A stretch of DNA of 64,000 nt. Source: Cytobacillus gottheilii (GTDB taxonomy: Bacteria > Bacillota > Bacilli > Bacillales > Cytobacillaceae). Under the pieces are notes generated by a model, which was not told the DNA's origin, made no database searches, and saw only the letters and a list, made by a program, of their open reading frames with translations. The DNA is taken from NCBI RefSeq assembly GCF_900166665.1, contig NZ_LT800494.1, forward strand, positions 2,741,761-2,805,760, read 5' to 3'. Position numbers and translations under genes: made by a program. This document shows, one piece after another, positions 54,238 through 64,000 of the stretch (position 1 is its first letter; every line of letters begins with the position of its first letter).

Positions 54238-57200
54238 TTAAAATAAGCTCAACTGATTCTGATCCGGCAAAGCTTCCAGGCAGCCATGATTATCTAGATA
54301 TTCAATGATTGTTTTTGAAACTTTACCACGCTGCTGCAAGTCTTCCTTAGAAAGGAATTCTCCATGCTCACGGGCATTTACAATATTAAAGGCAGCGTTC
54401 GTTCCAAGTCCTGGGATCGAGTTAAACGGCGGAATCAAAGCATTTCCATCGATCAGAAACTCGTTTGCACTGGAATTGTATAAATCTACTTTCTTAAAAT
54501 GAAATCCTCTTTCGTTCATTTCAAGAGCCAGCTCTAAAACAGTCAGCAAGTTTTTCTCTTTCGTTGATGCATCTAACCCTTTGGCATTGATTTCATCAAT
54601 TTTAGCTCGAATTGCCTGTGAACCTTTAACCATCGCATCGATATCAAAATCTTCGGCACGCACAGAAAAATATGCTGCATAATATAAAAGCGGATGATGG
54701 ACCTTGAAATAAGCAATCCTAACTGCCATTAGAACATATGCGGCAGCATGCGCCTTCGGGAACATATATTTGATCTTTTTACAAGAATCTATATACCATT
54801 CCGGCACTGTGTTTTTGCGCATTTCTTCTTCCATTTCATCACTAAGCCCTTTTCCTTTACGGACGGATTCCATGATTTTGAAAGCGAAAGCAGGCTCAAG
54901 ACCTTGATAGATCAAGTAAACCATAATATCATCACGACAGCCGATTACTTCACTCAGTGTACAGATGTTATTGTGAATAAGCTCTTGCGCATTGCCGAGC
55001 CAAACGTCGGTACCATGCGAAAGCCCGGAAATCTGTACTAATTCTGAGAAGGTAGTTGGCTTTGTATCTTCAAGCATTTGACGTACGAATCTTGTACCAA
55101 ACTCAGGTATACCCAATGTTCCGGTTTTACACATAATCTGCTCTTCTGTTACACCAAGAGATTCAGTGCCGCTGAATATTTTCATGACCTCAGGATCATC
55201 TGTAGGAATGGTCTTTGGATCGATTCCGCTTAAATCCTGAAGCATACGAATAACAGTTGGATCATCGTGTCCTAGTATATCAAGCTTAAGCAAGTTGTCA
55301 TGGATAGAATGGAAGTCAAAATGGGTTGTTTTCCATTCGGAGTTGCGGTCATCAGCAGGAAATTGAATTGGTGTAAAATCATAAATATCCATATAATCTG
55401 GAACAACGATAATACCGCCCGGGTGCTGACCAGATGTCCGTTTTACCCCTGTACACCCTGAAGCCAATCGGTCAATCTCCGCACCTCTTAGTGTTAAATT
55501 ATTATCAGATTGATAGGCCTTCACGTATCCAAAAGCAGTCTTATCCGCAACCGTACCAATTGTACCTGCACGGTAAACATATTCATCACCAAACAGCACC
55601 TTTGTATAGTTATGTGCTTTAGGCTGATATTCTCCGGAAAAATTCAAATCAATATCGGGTACCTTATCCCCTTTAAAGCCAAGGAAGGTTTCAAACGGTA
55701 TATCATGTCCATCTTTTTTAAAGACGCCGCCGCAATTCGGGCAATCTTTATCAGGCAAGTCAAAGCCTGATCCGACAGATCCATCATCAAAGAACTCTGA
55801 TGTTTTGCAGTTCGGACAAACATAATGAGGCGGCAGCGGATTCACCTCTGTAATTTCGGTCATGGTTGCAACAAACGAAGATCCGACAGATCCCCTTGAA
55901 CCTACCAGGTATCCGTCATTAAGCGACTTTTTAACAAGCTTATGAGAGATCAGATAAATAACGGCAAATCCATGTCCAATGATACTTTTCAGTTCTTTTT
56001 CAAGTCTTGCCTCAACAATTTCAGGAAGCTCGTCTCCGTAAATGCTTTTCGCCATATCGTAACTCATGGTCCGCATTTCTTCGTCGGCGCCTTCGATCTT
56101 TGGTGTATACAGATCGTCTTTAATCGGTTTGATTACATCGATCATATCCGCGATCGCATTTGTGTTTTCAACGACAATTTTTTTCGCCTTTTCTTCTCCC
56201 AGGAAGGAGAAAGAGTCAAGCATCTCATTTGTTGTCCTGAAATGTACATCCGGCAGATTATGACGATTGAGCGGATTGGCACCACCCTGTGAGTTCACGA
56301 GAATTTTGCGGTAAATTTTATCATTTGGATTTAAGTAGTGAACATTACCAGTAGCTGCTACTGGAATATTCAGCTTTTCACCCAGTTCTACTACCTTGCC
56401 GATGATTTCCTTCAATGCTTTTTCATCGCGTACAAGCTCAAGCTCAATTAGGTGTGAATACACTTCTTTCGGATGAACCTCTATATAATCGTAAAATTGC
56501 GCAGTATCTTCCACTTCATCTGGAGACTTCTGCATCATGCCTTCAAACACTTCACCTTTATCACAGCCAGATCCGACTAATAGTCCTTCCCTATACTTCT
56601 GCAGCAGGGACCGCGGCATTCTAGGCACACGATAAAAATAATCAATATGAGAAATCGATACAAGTTTAAATAAGTTTTTTAAGCCTGTTTCATTTTGAGC
56701 AAGCAATGTGCAATGATAAGGGCGCGCTCTTTGGAAGGCGTTTCCTTTCCCCATATTATCATTGAACTGGTCATGGTATTCGATGCCTTGTTTTGCGGCG
56801 TCTTTTAACATTTTTAAAAGCAAGTATCCTGTCGCTTCCGCATCGTAAATCGCCCGGTGATGCTGTGTTAACTCAACATCGAATTTTTTCGCTAGTGTAT
56901 TTAAACGGTGATTTTTCATGTCTGGATACAAAAATCTTGCCAGCTCGAGTGTATCAACAACAGGATTTGGTGACTTTCCGAGACCTATTTTTTTGTAGCC
57001 GACATTAAGAAAGCCCATATCAAAGGATGCGTTATGAGCAACAAGCACTGCATCCTGTGTCCAGTCATAAAACTTTTTAAGGACATCTTCCACTTCTGGC
57101 GCGTTTTCTACTAAGTCATCGGTAATACCTGTTAAATTAATGGTTGTGGCCGATAATTTATGATGAGGGTTTGCAAATGATTCAAAGCGATCAATGATTT

Positions 57201-58560
57201 CTCCATCACGGATCTTCACGGCTGCCAGCTCAATAATGGTATCGTACACGGCAGAAAGACCGGTTGTTTCAACGTCAAAAACAACAAACGTATCTTCTGC
57301 AATCAGACGATGTGCATCATTATAGGCAATTGGCACACCATCATCCACCAGATTAACCTCTACGCCGTATAATATTTTAATATCGTTTTTCTTACCGGCA
57401 CCAAAGGCTTCCGGAAAGGATTGTACAACCGCATGATCGGTAATCGCGATTGCTTTATGACCCCATTTTTTCGCTTGGGCAACAAGTGTGCTTACTGATG
57501 TTACGGCGTCCATCTGACTCATTGGTGAATGCAGATGGAGTTCAACGCGTTTTCCATCTTCCGGTGCCGTATCTTGGCGCTGAACTGGTTTGATTTCATT
57601 AATATCATTCCCAATCATTACCAGGTCACGAACAAAGGTATCGTTTTGAATGCTGCCTCGAACCTTTAGCCACATTCCTTTTTGCACCAGCTGGAATAAT
57701 GCTGCATCTTCTTTATCGCGCGAAAACATTTTAACCATAATGGAGCTAGTATAATCCGTTATTTTAAACGTTAGAAGTGTTCGGCCGCTCCGTAATTCCT
57801 TCGTTTCAGCTGCAAAAACATACCCTTCAACCGCTACTCTTCTTTCCTCATCGATAATATCGATGAGCTTGCGGTAATCTGCATCATCTTTAATCGTTAA
57901 GCCGATTGTGAGAGGACCTGAAAGTACAGGGGTATCCGAGTTTTCAGCTTCCTGCTCCTTCTTCTGCATTTCAAGAGCAGCCTGCAGGCCTCTCTCTTGA
58001 TCTTCTTTTTGCTTCGCTTCCAGGAATTTTTCATATTCATCATTCGAAGCGGATTCTTGAACTGCTGTATCAATTGTCAGTAAAGGAAAACCAAAGGATT
58101 GAAAAATAGTTGAAAGCAGTGCGGCATACTTGCTTTTAATTGACATTCCTTCCATTTCATTACGGACAGAAATGGTTACTTTGGTACCATGAACAGCGGG
58201 AGTTTGTTCATTTAATAGCTTTAATAGCGGCGGAGAGATTCCTTCCAGCTCTTGTACACAATGATTCCAATAATCGAGAACCAATTGTTCGGTATATTGC
58301 TGATTGAGTACCTTTATGGAAAAGGATGTATGAGCAATATAAGAAAAATGCTTCGCAAGCTGAGCGGATAATCTGCTATAGACCGTACATGGCAGAATGT
58401 TTTCAAATACAAATTGAAAGTGCCATTTGCGTGCTTTTTTCTCGAGAATTACCTTTTCTATTTCAGCATTTTGAAAATAGGGCAAAAGAGCATCTTCAGT
58501 TAACTCCAGCTGCTGCATTAACAGCAAAAACTGCTCTTTTGTAGATTTTTGCTCTCCCAA
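54238..58560 (-). CDS. polC: DNA polymerase III PolC-type alpha subunit
   Basis: The main replicative polymerase with built-in proofreading. The 1440 residues hold an N-terminal domain, an OB fold (about 225-310), a PHP domain ([34 protein letters not shown]) interrupted by the DEDD exonuclease ([20 protein letters not shown] ... [12 protein letters not shown]), a zinc site ([10 protein letters not shown] ... DCPNCGG), and the polymerase core with [20 protein letters not shown] favour a TTG start ([11 protein letters not shown]), 9 bases after AGAGGAG and aligned with the B. subtilis N terminus; an ATG 16 codons upstream is the alternative but has no ribosome site. Confidence 0.96.
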   Translation of the reverse strand: MGEQKSTKEQFLLLMQQLELTEDALLPYFQNAEIEKVILEKKARKWHFQFVFENILPCTVYSRLSAQLAKHFSYIAHTSFSIKVLNQQYTEQLVLDYWNHCVQELEGISPPLLKLLNEQTPAVHGTKVTISVRNEMEGMSIKSKYAALLSTIFQSFGFPLLTIDTAVQESASNDEYEKFLEAKQKEDQERGLQAALEMQKKEQEAENSDTPVLSGPLTIGLTIKDDADYRKLIDIIDEERRVAVEGYVFAAETKELRSGRTLLTFKITDYTSSIMVKMFSRDKEDAALFQLVQKGMWLKVRGSIQNDTFVRDLVMIGNDINEIKPVQRQDTAPEDGKRVELHLHSPMSQMDAVTSVSTLVAQAKKWGHKAIAITDHAVVQSFPEAFGAGKKNDIKILYGVEVNLVDDGVPIAYNDAHRLIAEDTFVVFDVETTGLSAVYDTIIELAAVKIRDGEIIDRFESFANPHHKLSATTINLTGITDDLVENAPEVEDVLKKFYDWTQDAVLVAHNASFDMGFLNVGYKKIGLGKSPNPVVDTLELARFLYPDMKNHRLNTLAKKFDVELTQHHRAIYDAEATGYLLLKMLKDAAKQGIEYHDQFNDNMGKGNAFQRARPYHCTLLAQNETGLKNLFKLVSISHIDYFYRVPRMPRSLLQKYREGLLVGSGCDKGEVFEGMMQKSPDEVEDTAQFYDYIEVHPKEVYSHLIELELVRDEKALKEIIGKVVELGEKLNIPVAATGNVHYLNPNDKIYRKILVNSQGGANPLNRHNLPDVHFRTTNEMLDSFSFLGEEKAKKIVVENTNAIADMIDVIKPIKDDLYTPKIEGADEEMRTMSYDMAKSIYGDELPEIVEARLEKELKSIIGHGFAVIYLISHKLVKKSLNDGYLVGSRGSVGSSFVATMTEITEVNPLPPHYVCPNCKTSEFFDDGSVGSGFDLPDKDCPNCGGVFKKDGHDIPFETFLGFKGDKVPDIDLNFSGEYQPKAHNYTKVLFGDEYVYRAGTIGTVADKTAFGYVKAYQSDNNLTLRGAEIDRLASGCTGVKRTSGQHPGGIIVVPDYMDIYDFTPIQFPADDRNSEWKTTHFDFHSIHDNLLKLDILGHDDPTVIRMLQDLSGIDPKTIPTDDPEVMKIFSGTESLGVTEEQIMCKTGTLGIPEFGTRFVRQMLEDTKPTTFSELVQISGLSHGTDVWLGNAQELIHNNICTLSEVIGCRDDIMVYLIYQGLEPAFAFKIMESVRKGKGLSDEMEEEMRKNTVPEWYIDSCKKIKYMFPKAHAAAYVLMAVRIAYFKVHHPLLYYAAYFSVRAEDFDIDAMVKGSQAIRAKIDEINAKGLDASTKEKNLLTVLELALEMNERGFHFKKVDLYNSSANEFLIDGNALIPPFNSIPGLGTNAAFNIVNAREHGEFLSKEDLQQRGKVSKTIIEYLDNHGCLEALPDQNQLSLF

Positions 58561-58732
58561 CAGTTCACACTCCTCTCTAAATAGATTGTCTCTGTTAGCT
58601 TCGGACATTTTTCGACGGTCTTCATTATATCACATGTCCTATATTCTGAATGTATTTTTTATACTGGTAAAATGATTTCATTGACTGTGAAGTAAAAGAA
58701 CTATGTCATAGCCTTTTTCACTTTACTTAAAG

Positions 58733-58952
58733 AAAGGCTGTTTTCGTAAACCTTGTTGCTGTGAACTTAAATGAGTAGAAGTTGATTTCCGCTCCAGATG
58801 CTCGCTTTCCGCGGGTGGGCGCTGAGCCTCCTCGTCACTTACGCTCCTGCGGGGTCTCACCTGTCCCACTTCTCCCGCAGGAGTCTCGCACCTTCTGCTC
58901 CAATTCAAATAGAAAACTTATCCAAAAACAACAAACTTTAGAAAATAGCCTA
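58733..58952. repeat. Family 2 GC-rich element, copy 1 (between proS and polC)
   Basis: Starts AAAGGCTGTTTTCGTAAACC and ends AAACTTTAGAAAATAGCCT, which is an imperfect inverted copy of the start. The inner hairpin is a perfect 10-bp CTCCTGCGGG / CCCGCAGGAG. It shares GCTCGCTTTCCGCGGG and CTGAGCCTCCTCGTCAC with family 1. Near-identical to the copy on the other side of proS. Confidence 0.82.
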
Positions 58953-58956
58953 AAGA

Positions 58957-59232
58957 AAAGAGATTAATATATCTAAAACACGAATATTCAATATTTTGAT
59001 TTAGATATGTTCCACCTGCGCTGCGGACCCTGTTTTTTCGTGCGATCACAAACTGAGCCTCCTCGGAGCAAAGTCCTGCCGGGTCTCACCTTTTCCTTTA
59101 TTGCCACTGGAGTCGACGGTCCTCCCCTCCATTTCACTCATGGTATAAAATTATAAAAAAACCGAATGATTAGAAAGATGACTTCCTAACCATTCGATTC
59201 TATGAGAGTGTTGATACATATGTCCCAGCCTC
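58957..59232 (-). repeat. Family 1 element, copy G (after proS)
   Basis: Left part AAAAGAGATTAATATATCTA resembles copy E with a short deletion in the terminal repeat. Then the GC module (CACCTGCGCTGCGGACCCTG, GAGCCTCCTCGGAGC, CTGCCGGGTCTCACC, GAGTCGACGGTCCTC), the AT-rich link, the hairpin and the right end TGTCCCAGCCTC, 23 bases from the proS stop. It abuts a family 2 copy. Confidence 0.75.
59154..59199 (-). terminator. Terminator of proS inside family 1 element
   Basis: Stem AACCGAATG / CATTCGATT (one G-U or mismatch pair near the base) with inner GAAAG / CTTCC pairing, followed by T6 on the minus strand. Confidence 0.65.
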
Positions 59233-59254
59233 TTTGACTGCAAATAAAAAATGC

Positions 59255-61055
<1,801 letters not shown>

Positions 61056-61107
61056 AACTCAGTCTTAATTTTTATATTGCTCGAAGGCCATATGCCCCCG
61101 TTTTTAT

Positions 61108-61344
61108 AAAAGGCTGTTTTCGTAAACATTGTTGCTGTGAACTTAAATGAGCAGAAGTTGATTTCCGCTCCAGGCGCTCGCTTTCCGCGGGTGGGCGCTG
61201 AGCCTCCTCGTCACTTACGCTCCTGCGGGGTCTCACCTATCCCACTTCTCCCGCAGGAGTCTCTCACCTTCTGCTCCAATCAACTAGTCTGTTATCAATA
61301 GAAACTTATTCAAAAACAACAAACTTTTAGAGAAAAGAGCTTTA
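61108..61344. repeat. Family 2 GC-rich element, copy 2 (between rseP and proS)
   Basis: Same order and nearly the same bases as the copy on the other side of proS: AAAGGCTGTTTTCGTAAAC start, GTTGCTGTGAACTTAAATGA, the CTCCTGCGGG / CCCGCAGGAG hairpin, then AACAACAAACTTTTAGAG at the end. Its right end reaches the rseP stop codon. Confidence 0.82.
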
Positions 61345-62604
61345 TAAAAAGAATCTTTGAATATCGTTCCATGTAACCACAATCATCAGCAGCATCAATA
61401 AGGCAAAGCCGACAAAATGGACCATTCCTTCTTTCGTGCGGTCCAAAGGTTTTCCTCTGACTGCTTCAATTGCGAAGAATAATAATCTTCCTCCGTCTAA
61501 CGCAGGAATTGGCAGGAGATTCATAATACCTAAGTTGATACTTAGAATGCCGGCCCACTTCATTAGATTATAGATCCCTGTTTGAGCAACTGTATCAACT
61601 GATACATAGATGCCAACCGGACCCGATAAATCATCAATCGAGAATTGGCCTGTCAGGATTGTTCCAAGGATGACAAAAATTTGTTTTGTCCAATTATATG
61701 TTTCCTGTGCACCATAAACAATTGATTTTAACGGTGATTTTTCCATAGGCTGATAAACGCCTATGACACCGCGTGAACCTGTCTCATCCTCTTGAAGAGC
61801 TGGTGTAACTGGAACCGTTAGCTCCTCGCCATTCCGGTCGATATGAAAATCAATTTCTTCATTCGGACTTACACGAATAATTTCAACAATATCTTCCCAT
61901 GTTGATACCTCCGCTCCATCCACACTATGAACAACGTCCCCTTGCATTAAGCCGGCCTGTTGCGCTGCACCATCAGCTGTTAACTTTCCTAAAACCGGGT
62001 CGCTTGTTGGCATGCCCTGCAATAAAGCAATAATGACAAACACGACAAAAGCTAGGACAAAGTTCATCATCGGCCCTGCAAAAATGGCCATTGTTCGCTG
62101 CGGAAGTGTCTTTGAGGCAAATTGACGATCGTATGGAGCGATGAGCGTTTCAACCGCATCTTCGACGATCATTGCTTTTCGGTTTATTTGGAAGGTTTGC
62201 AGTAATTCTTCGTCTTCACCTTCCACATAGCCTTTAATAAAAAGTTTATGCTCAAGATCAGCCTCTTCAACTTCAATAATGCGTGCATCCGGATATTTAT
62301 CTTTTCTGTTGAGAATCAATTTTTCTACTTCATTTTTATCGTTAAATAAAAGTCCAACCCGATAGCCTGGTTTAATTTCCACCATTTCTGGATCTTCTCC
62401 AGCCATTCGGACGAAACCTCCGATTGGCAAAAGACGAATGGTATACACGGTATCATTTTTCTTATGCGTGAACACTTTAGGACCAAATCCAATTGCGAAT
62501 TCACGGCACAGAATTCCTGCTCTCTTCGCAAAAATCAAATGACCTAATTCATGGAAAAAAACCAATGCTCCAAAAATAACGATAAAGGCAATAACTGTAC
62601 TCAA
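61342..62604 (-). CDS. rseP: RseP-family site-2 intramembrane zinc protease
   Basis: Cuts anti-sigma factors and other peptides inside the membrane. The 420 residues show the zinc motif HELGHLIFAKRAG (about 18-30) in the first helix, a large loop insertion (about 60-165), a PDZ domain (QQAGLMQGDVVHSVDGAEVS, about 213-232), and the distal motif NLLPIPALDGGRLLFFAIEA (about 355-374). In B. subtilis the equivalent (RasP/YluC) processes RsiW and FtsL. It follows dxr by about 50 bases. The stop codon coincides with the end of a family 2 repeat. Confidence 0.96.
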   Translation of the reverse strand: MSTVIAFIVIFGALVFFHELGHLIFAKRAGILCREFAIGFGPKVFTHKKNDTVYTIRLLPIGGFVRMAGEDPEMVEIKPGYRVGLLFNDKNEVEKLILNRKDKYPDARIIEVEEADLEHKLFIKGYVEGEDEELLQTFQINRKAMIVEDAVETLIAPYDRQFASKTLPQRTMAIFAGPMMNFVLAFVVFVIIALLQGMPTSDPVLGKLTADGAAQQAGLMQGDVVHSVDGAEVSTWEDIVEIIRVSPNEEIDFHIDRNGEELTVPVTPALQEDETGSRGVIGVYQPMEKSPLKSIVYGAQETYNWTKQIFVILGTILTGQFSIDDLSGPVGIYVSVDTVAQTGIYNLMKWAGILSINLGIMNLLPIPALDGGRLLFFAIEAVRGKPLDRTKEGMVHFVGFALLMLLMIVVTWNDIQRFFL

Positions 62605-62656
62605 GATTTAACCACCTTTTCTATAACGCCCTCAATTGAATCCAGGTGACGTATTT

Positions 62657-63799
62657 TTAAATGAGAGAAGCCACATATTTTCTTGCCTCAGCATCAGCTG
62701 ACTTAATCTCAGCCAAATTTGGATTGGCAATATGCTGATGGGCTTGTAATGCCCGATCAATATACTCCTCAATTTGCAGAAATGATATTTTCCCTTCTAA
62801 AAAGGCGGCTACTGCTGCTTCATTTGCAGCATTTAAAACTGTTGGCATGCTTCCCCCAGCTTTGCCTGCATCATATGCCAGCTGCAAACAGCGGAACCGG
62901 CTGAAATCCATCGCTGTAAAGTGGAGCTGGCCAATTTCAGCTAAATTCAAGCGATTTGCTGAAGCTAGAGGCAGACGATCCGGATACGTCAGCGCATATT
63001 GGATGGGCACTCTCATGTCCGGTGTTCCAAGCTGTGCCATAACACTGCTGTCATGAAATTCAATCATAGAATGAATGATGCTCTCTTTATGTAGCAATAC
63101 TTCAATTTTTTCATATGGCATTGAAAACAGCCAGTGGGCCTCAATGACTTCGAGTCCTTTGTTCATCATCGATGCAGAGTCAATCGTAATTTTTGCGCCC
63201 ATCGACCAGTTGGGATGGTTTAAAGCTTGTTCGACTGTCACATGCTTAAGTTCTTCCCGGGATTTATCACGAAAGCTGCCGCCTGATGCTGTCAAAATCA
63301 GTTTTTCTATATTTTTCTCTTTTTCACCTTGTAATGCTTGGAAAATAGCAGAATGCTCACTATCCACTGGAAGTAAGGACACACCATGCTTCTTCGCAGC
63401 ATCCATGACAAGATGTCCTGCCGTTACAAGTGTTTCCTTATTAGCAATTGCAATGGTTTTCTTTTCCTCGATCGCTTGCAATGTCGGCTCTAAGCCCACA
63501 CTTCCCAGGACCGCATTTACTAACACATCCGCTTTATGATAAACGGCCACTTCTGTTAACCCTTGTTGTCCATATGTAAAAGATATGCCGGGAAATTCAC
63601 TTTTCAGAACTTCTGCATCATTTTTTTCTGCTACTGATACAAGTTCCGGCTGAAAATCAACAATGATTTTTCTAGCCAGATCTATATTTTTGCCGACAGA
63701 AAATGCCGATAATCTAAATTCCTCAGGATGCTCTTTTAACACATCCAATGTTTGAGTACCGATTGAACCGGTAGCTCCCATTAAACTAATATGCTTCAA
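62657..63799 (-). CDS. dxr: 1-deoxy-D-xylulose-5-phosphate reductoisomerase
   Basis: Second enzyme of the MEP isoprenoid pathway, NADPH-dependent. The 380 residues include the Rossmann motif [20 protein letters not shown] (about 6-25), the metal/substrate block [31 protein letters not shown] and [20 protein letters not shown], and [14 protein letters not shown]. The start is a TTG after AGGAGAGGTAGAG, giving MKHISLMG, which aligns with other Dxr proteins; an upstream TTG in the same frame precedes the ribosome site. It starts about 30 bases after the cdsA stop. Confidence 0.96.
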   Translation of the reverse strand: MKHISLMGATGSIGTQTLDVLKEHPEEFRLSAFSVGKNIDLARKIIVDFQPELVSVAEKNDAEVLKSEFPGISFTYGQQGLTEVAVYHKADVLVNAVLGSVGLEPTLQAIEEKKTIAIANKETLVTAGHLVMDAAKKHGVSLLPVDSEHSAIFQALQGEKEKNIEKLILTASGGSFRDKSREELKHVTVEQALNHPNWSMGAKITIDSASMMNKGLEVIEAHWLFSMPYEKIEVLLHKESIIHSMIEFHDSSVMAQLGTPDMRVPIQYALTYPDRLPLASANRLNLAEIGQLHFTAMDFSRFRCLQLAYDAGKAGGSMPTVLNAANEAAVAAFLEGKISFLQIEEYIDRALQAHQHIANPNLAEIKSADAEARKYVASLI

Positions 63800-63831
63800 C
63801 TCTACCTCTCCTATCAATCCATGCTAGCACT

Positions 63832-64000
63832 TTAAATGAAATGCAGTAAATGTATTAATGGCCAAACAAACAGCAAGCTGTCGAAGCGGTCCAGTACACC
63901 GCCATGTCCAGGCATGATTTTGCCAGAGTCCTTCACTCTATAATGACGTTTAAATGCAGACTCTGCTAAATCGCCCACTTGTCCAAAAACAGACAATACA
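63832..64000 (-). CDS. cdsA: Phosphatidate cytidylyltransferase CdsA (5' part cut by window)
   Basis: Makes CDP-diacylglycerol, the precursor for PgsA. Only the last 56 codons are in the window. They hold the family signature: [20 protein letters not shown] followed by [16 protein letters not shown] and a final hydrophobic helix [10 protein letters not shown]. The catalytic Asp and basic residues of SxxKRxxxxKDxGxxxPGHGGxxDRxD are all present. Truncated only by the window edge. Confidence 0.95.
   Translation of the reverse strand, partial: VLSVFGQVGDLAESAFKRHYRVKDSGKIMPGHGGVLDRFDSLLFVWPLIHLLHFI

Overview
The window is a 64 kb piece of the core chromosome of an endospore-forming Bacillaceae bacterium. 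It has low to moderate GC, strong AGGAGG-type ribosome binding sites and many TTG or GTG starts. It carries spoVS, spoIIIE, the dipicolinate synthase genes dpaA/dpaB, tepA, ylxY and mlpA. Gene order matches the Bacillus subtilis arc from cdsA to miaB but is written backwards here, so almost every gene is on the minus strand. The one clear exception is an MFS transporter at the left end. I cannot name the species from sequence alone. I see no rRNA, tRNA, prophage, insertion sequence with a transposase, or CRISPR array.

Layout, right to left (the direction of transcription). (1) 64000-54200: cdsA (partial), dxr, rseP, proS and polC, covering phospholipid and isoprenoid synthesis, intramembrane proteolysis, prolyl-tRNA charging and replication. 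(2) 54015-53203: an unrecognised two-helix membrane protein inserted between polC and rimP, followed by a tandem array of structured repeats. (3) 52517-47308: the translation/transcription operon rimP-nusA-rnpM(ylxR)-ylxQ-infB-ylxP-rbfA. (4) 47113-42000: truB, ribC, rpsO and pnp. (5) 41823-38399: ylxY, mlpA and ymxH. (6) 38250-33145: dpaA-dpaB-asd-dapG-dapA, the lysine, diaminopimelate and dipicolinate branch that feeds cell wall and spore core. (7) 32460-26873: rnjB, tepA, ylzJ and spoIIIE. (8) 26072-20350: a GntR regulator (ymfC) and a BMP-type nucleoside ABC transporter. (9) 19661-13259: ymfF, ymfH, ymfI, ymfJ, ymfK, rodZ and pgsA. (10) 13240-6953: cinA, recA, rny, ymdB and spoVS. (11) 6786-1: an M19 dipeptidase, a 2-oxoacid:ferredoxin oxidoreductase pair, the MFS transporter and miaB (partial).

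The genes are mostly textbook. The unexplained content lies in the intergenic spaces. Four families of non-coding repeats were found by reading. Family 1 is a roughly 280-320 bp element with terminal inverted repeats of the type GAGGCTGGGACA, containing a GC-rich cruciform and a terminator hairpin (AACCGAATG...CATTCGGTT). It sits just after the stop codons of ymdB, spoIIIE, rnjB, dapA, mlpA and proS, always in the same orientation relative to the gene, and its hairpin alone follows nupQ. Family 2 is two near-identical copies of about 230 bp flanking proS. Family 3 is a unit of about 125 bp, in three tandem copies plus a fragment upstream of rimP and one copy upstream of pnp. Its stems change sequence between copies but stay complementary, which suggests a maintained structure. 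Family 4 is two arrays of four short palindromes with the same spacing pattern. Other items worth a second look are YmfK, which reads as an ACT-like domain followed by a P-loop domain; a perfect palindromic operator in front of ymfC; and a catabolite-response-like site on the promoter of the ferredoxin oxidoreductase operon.
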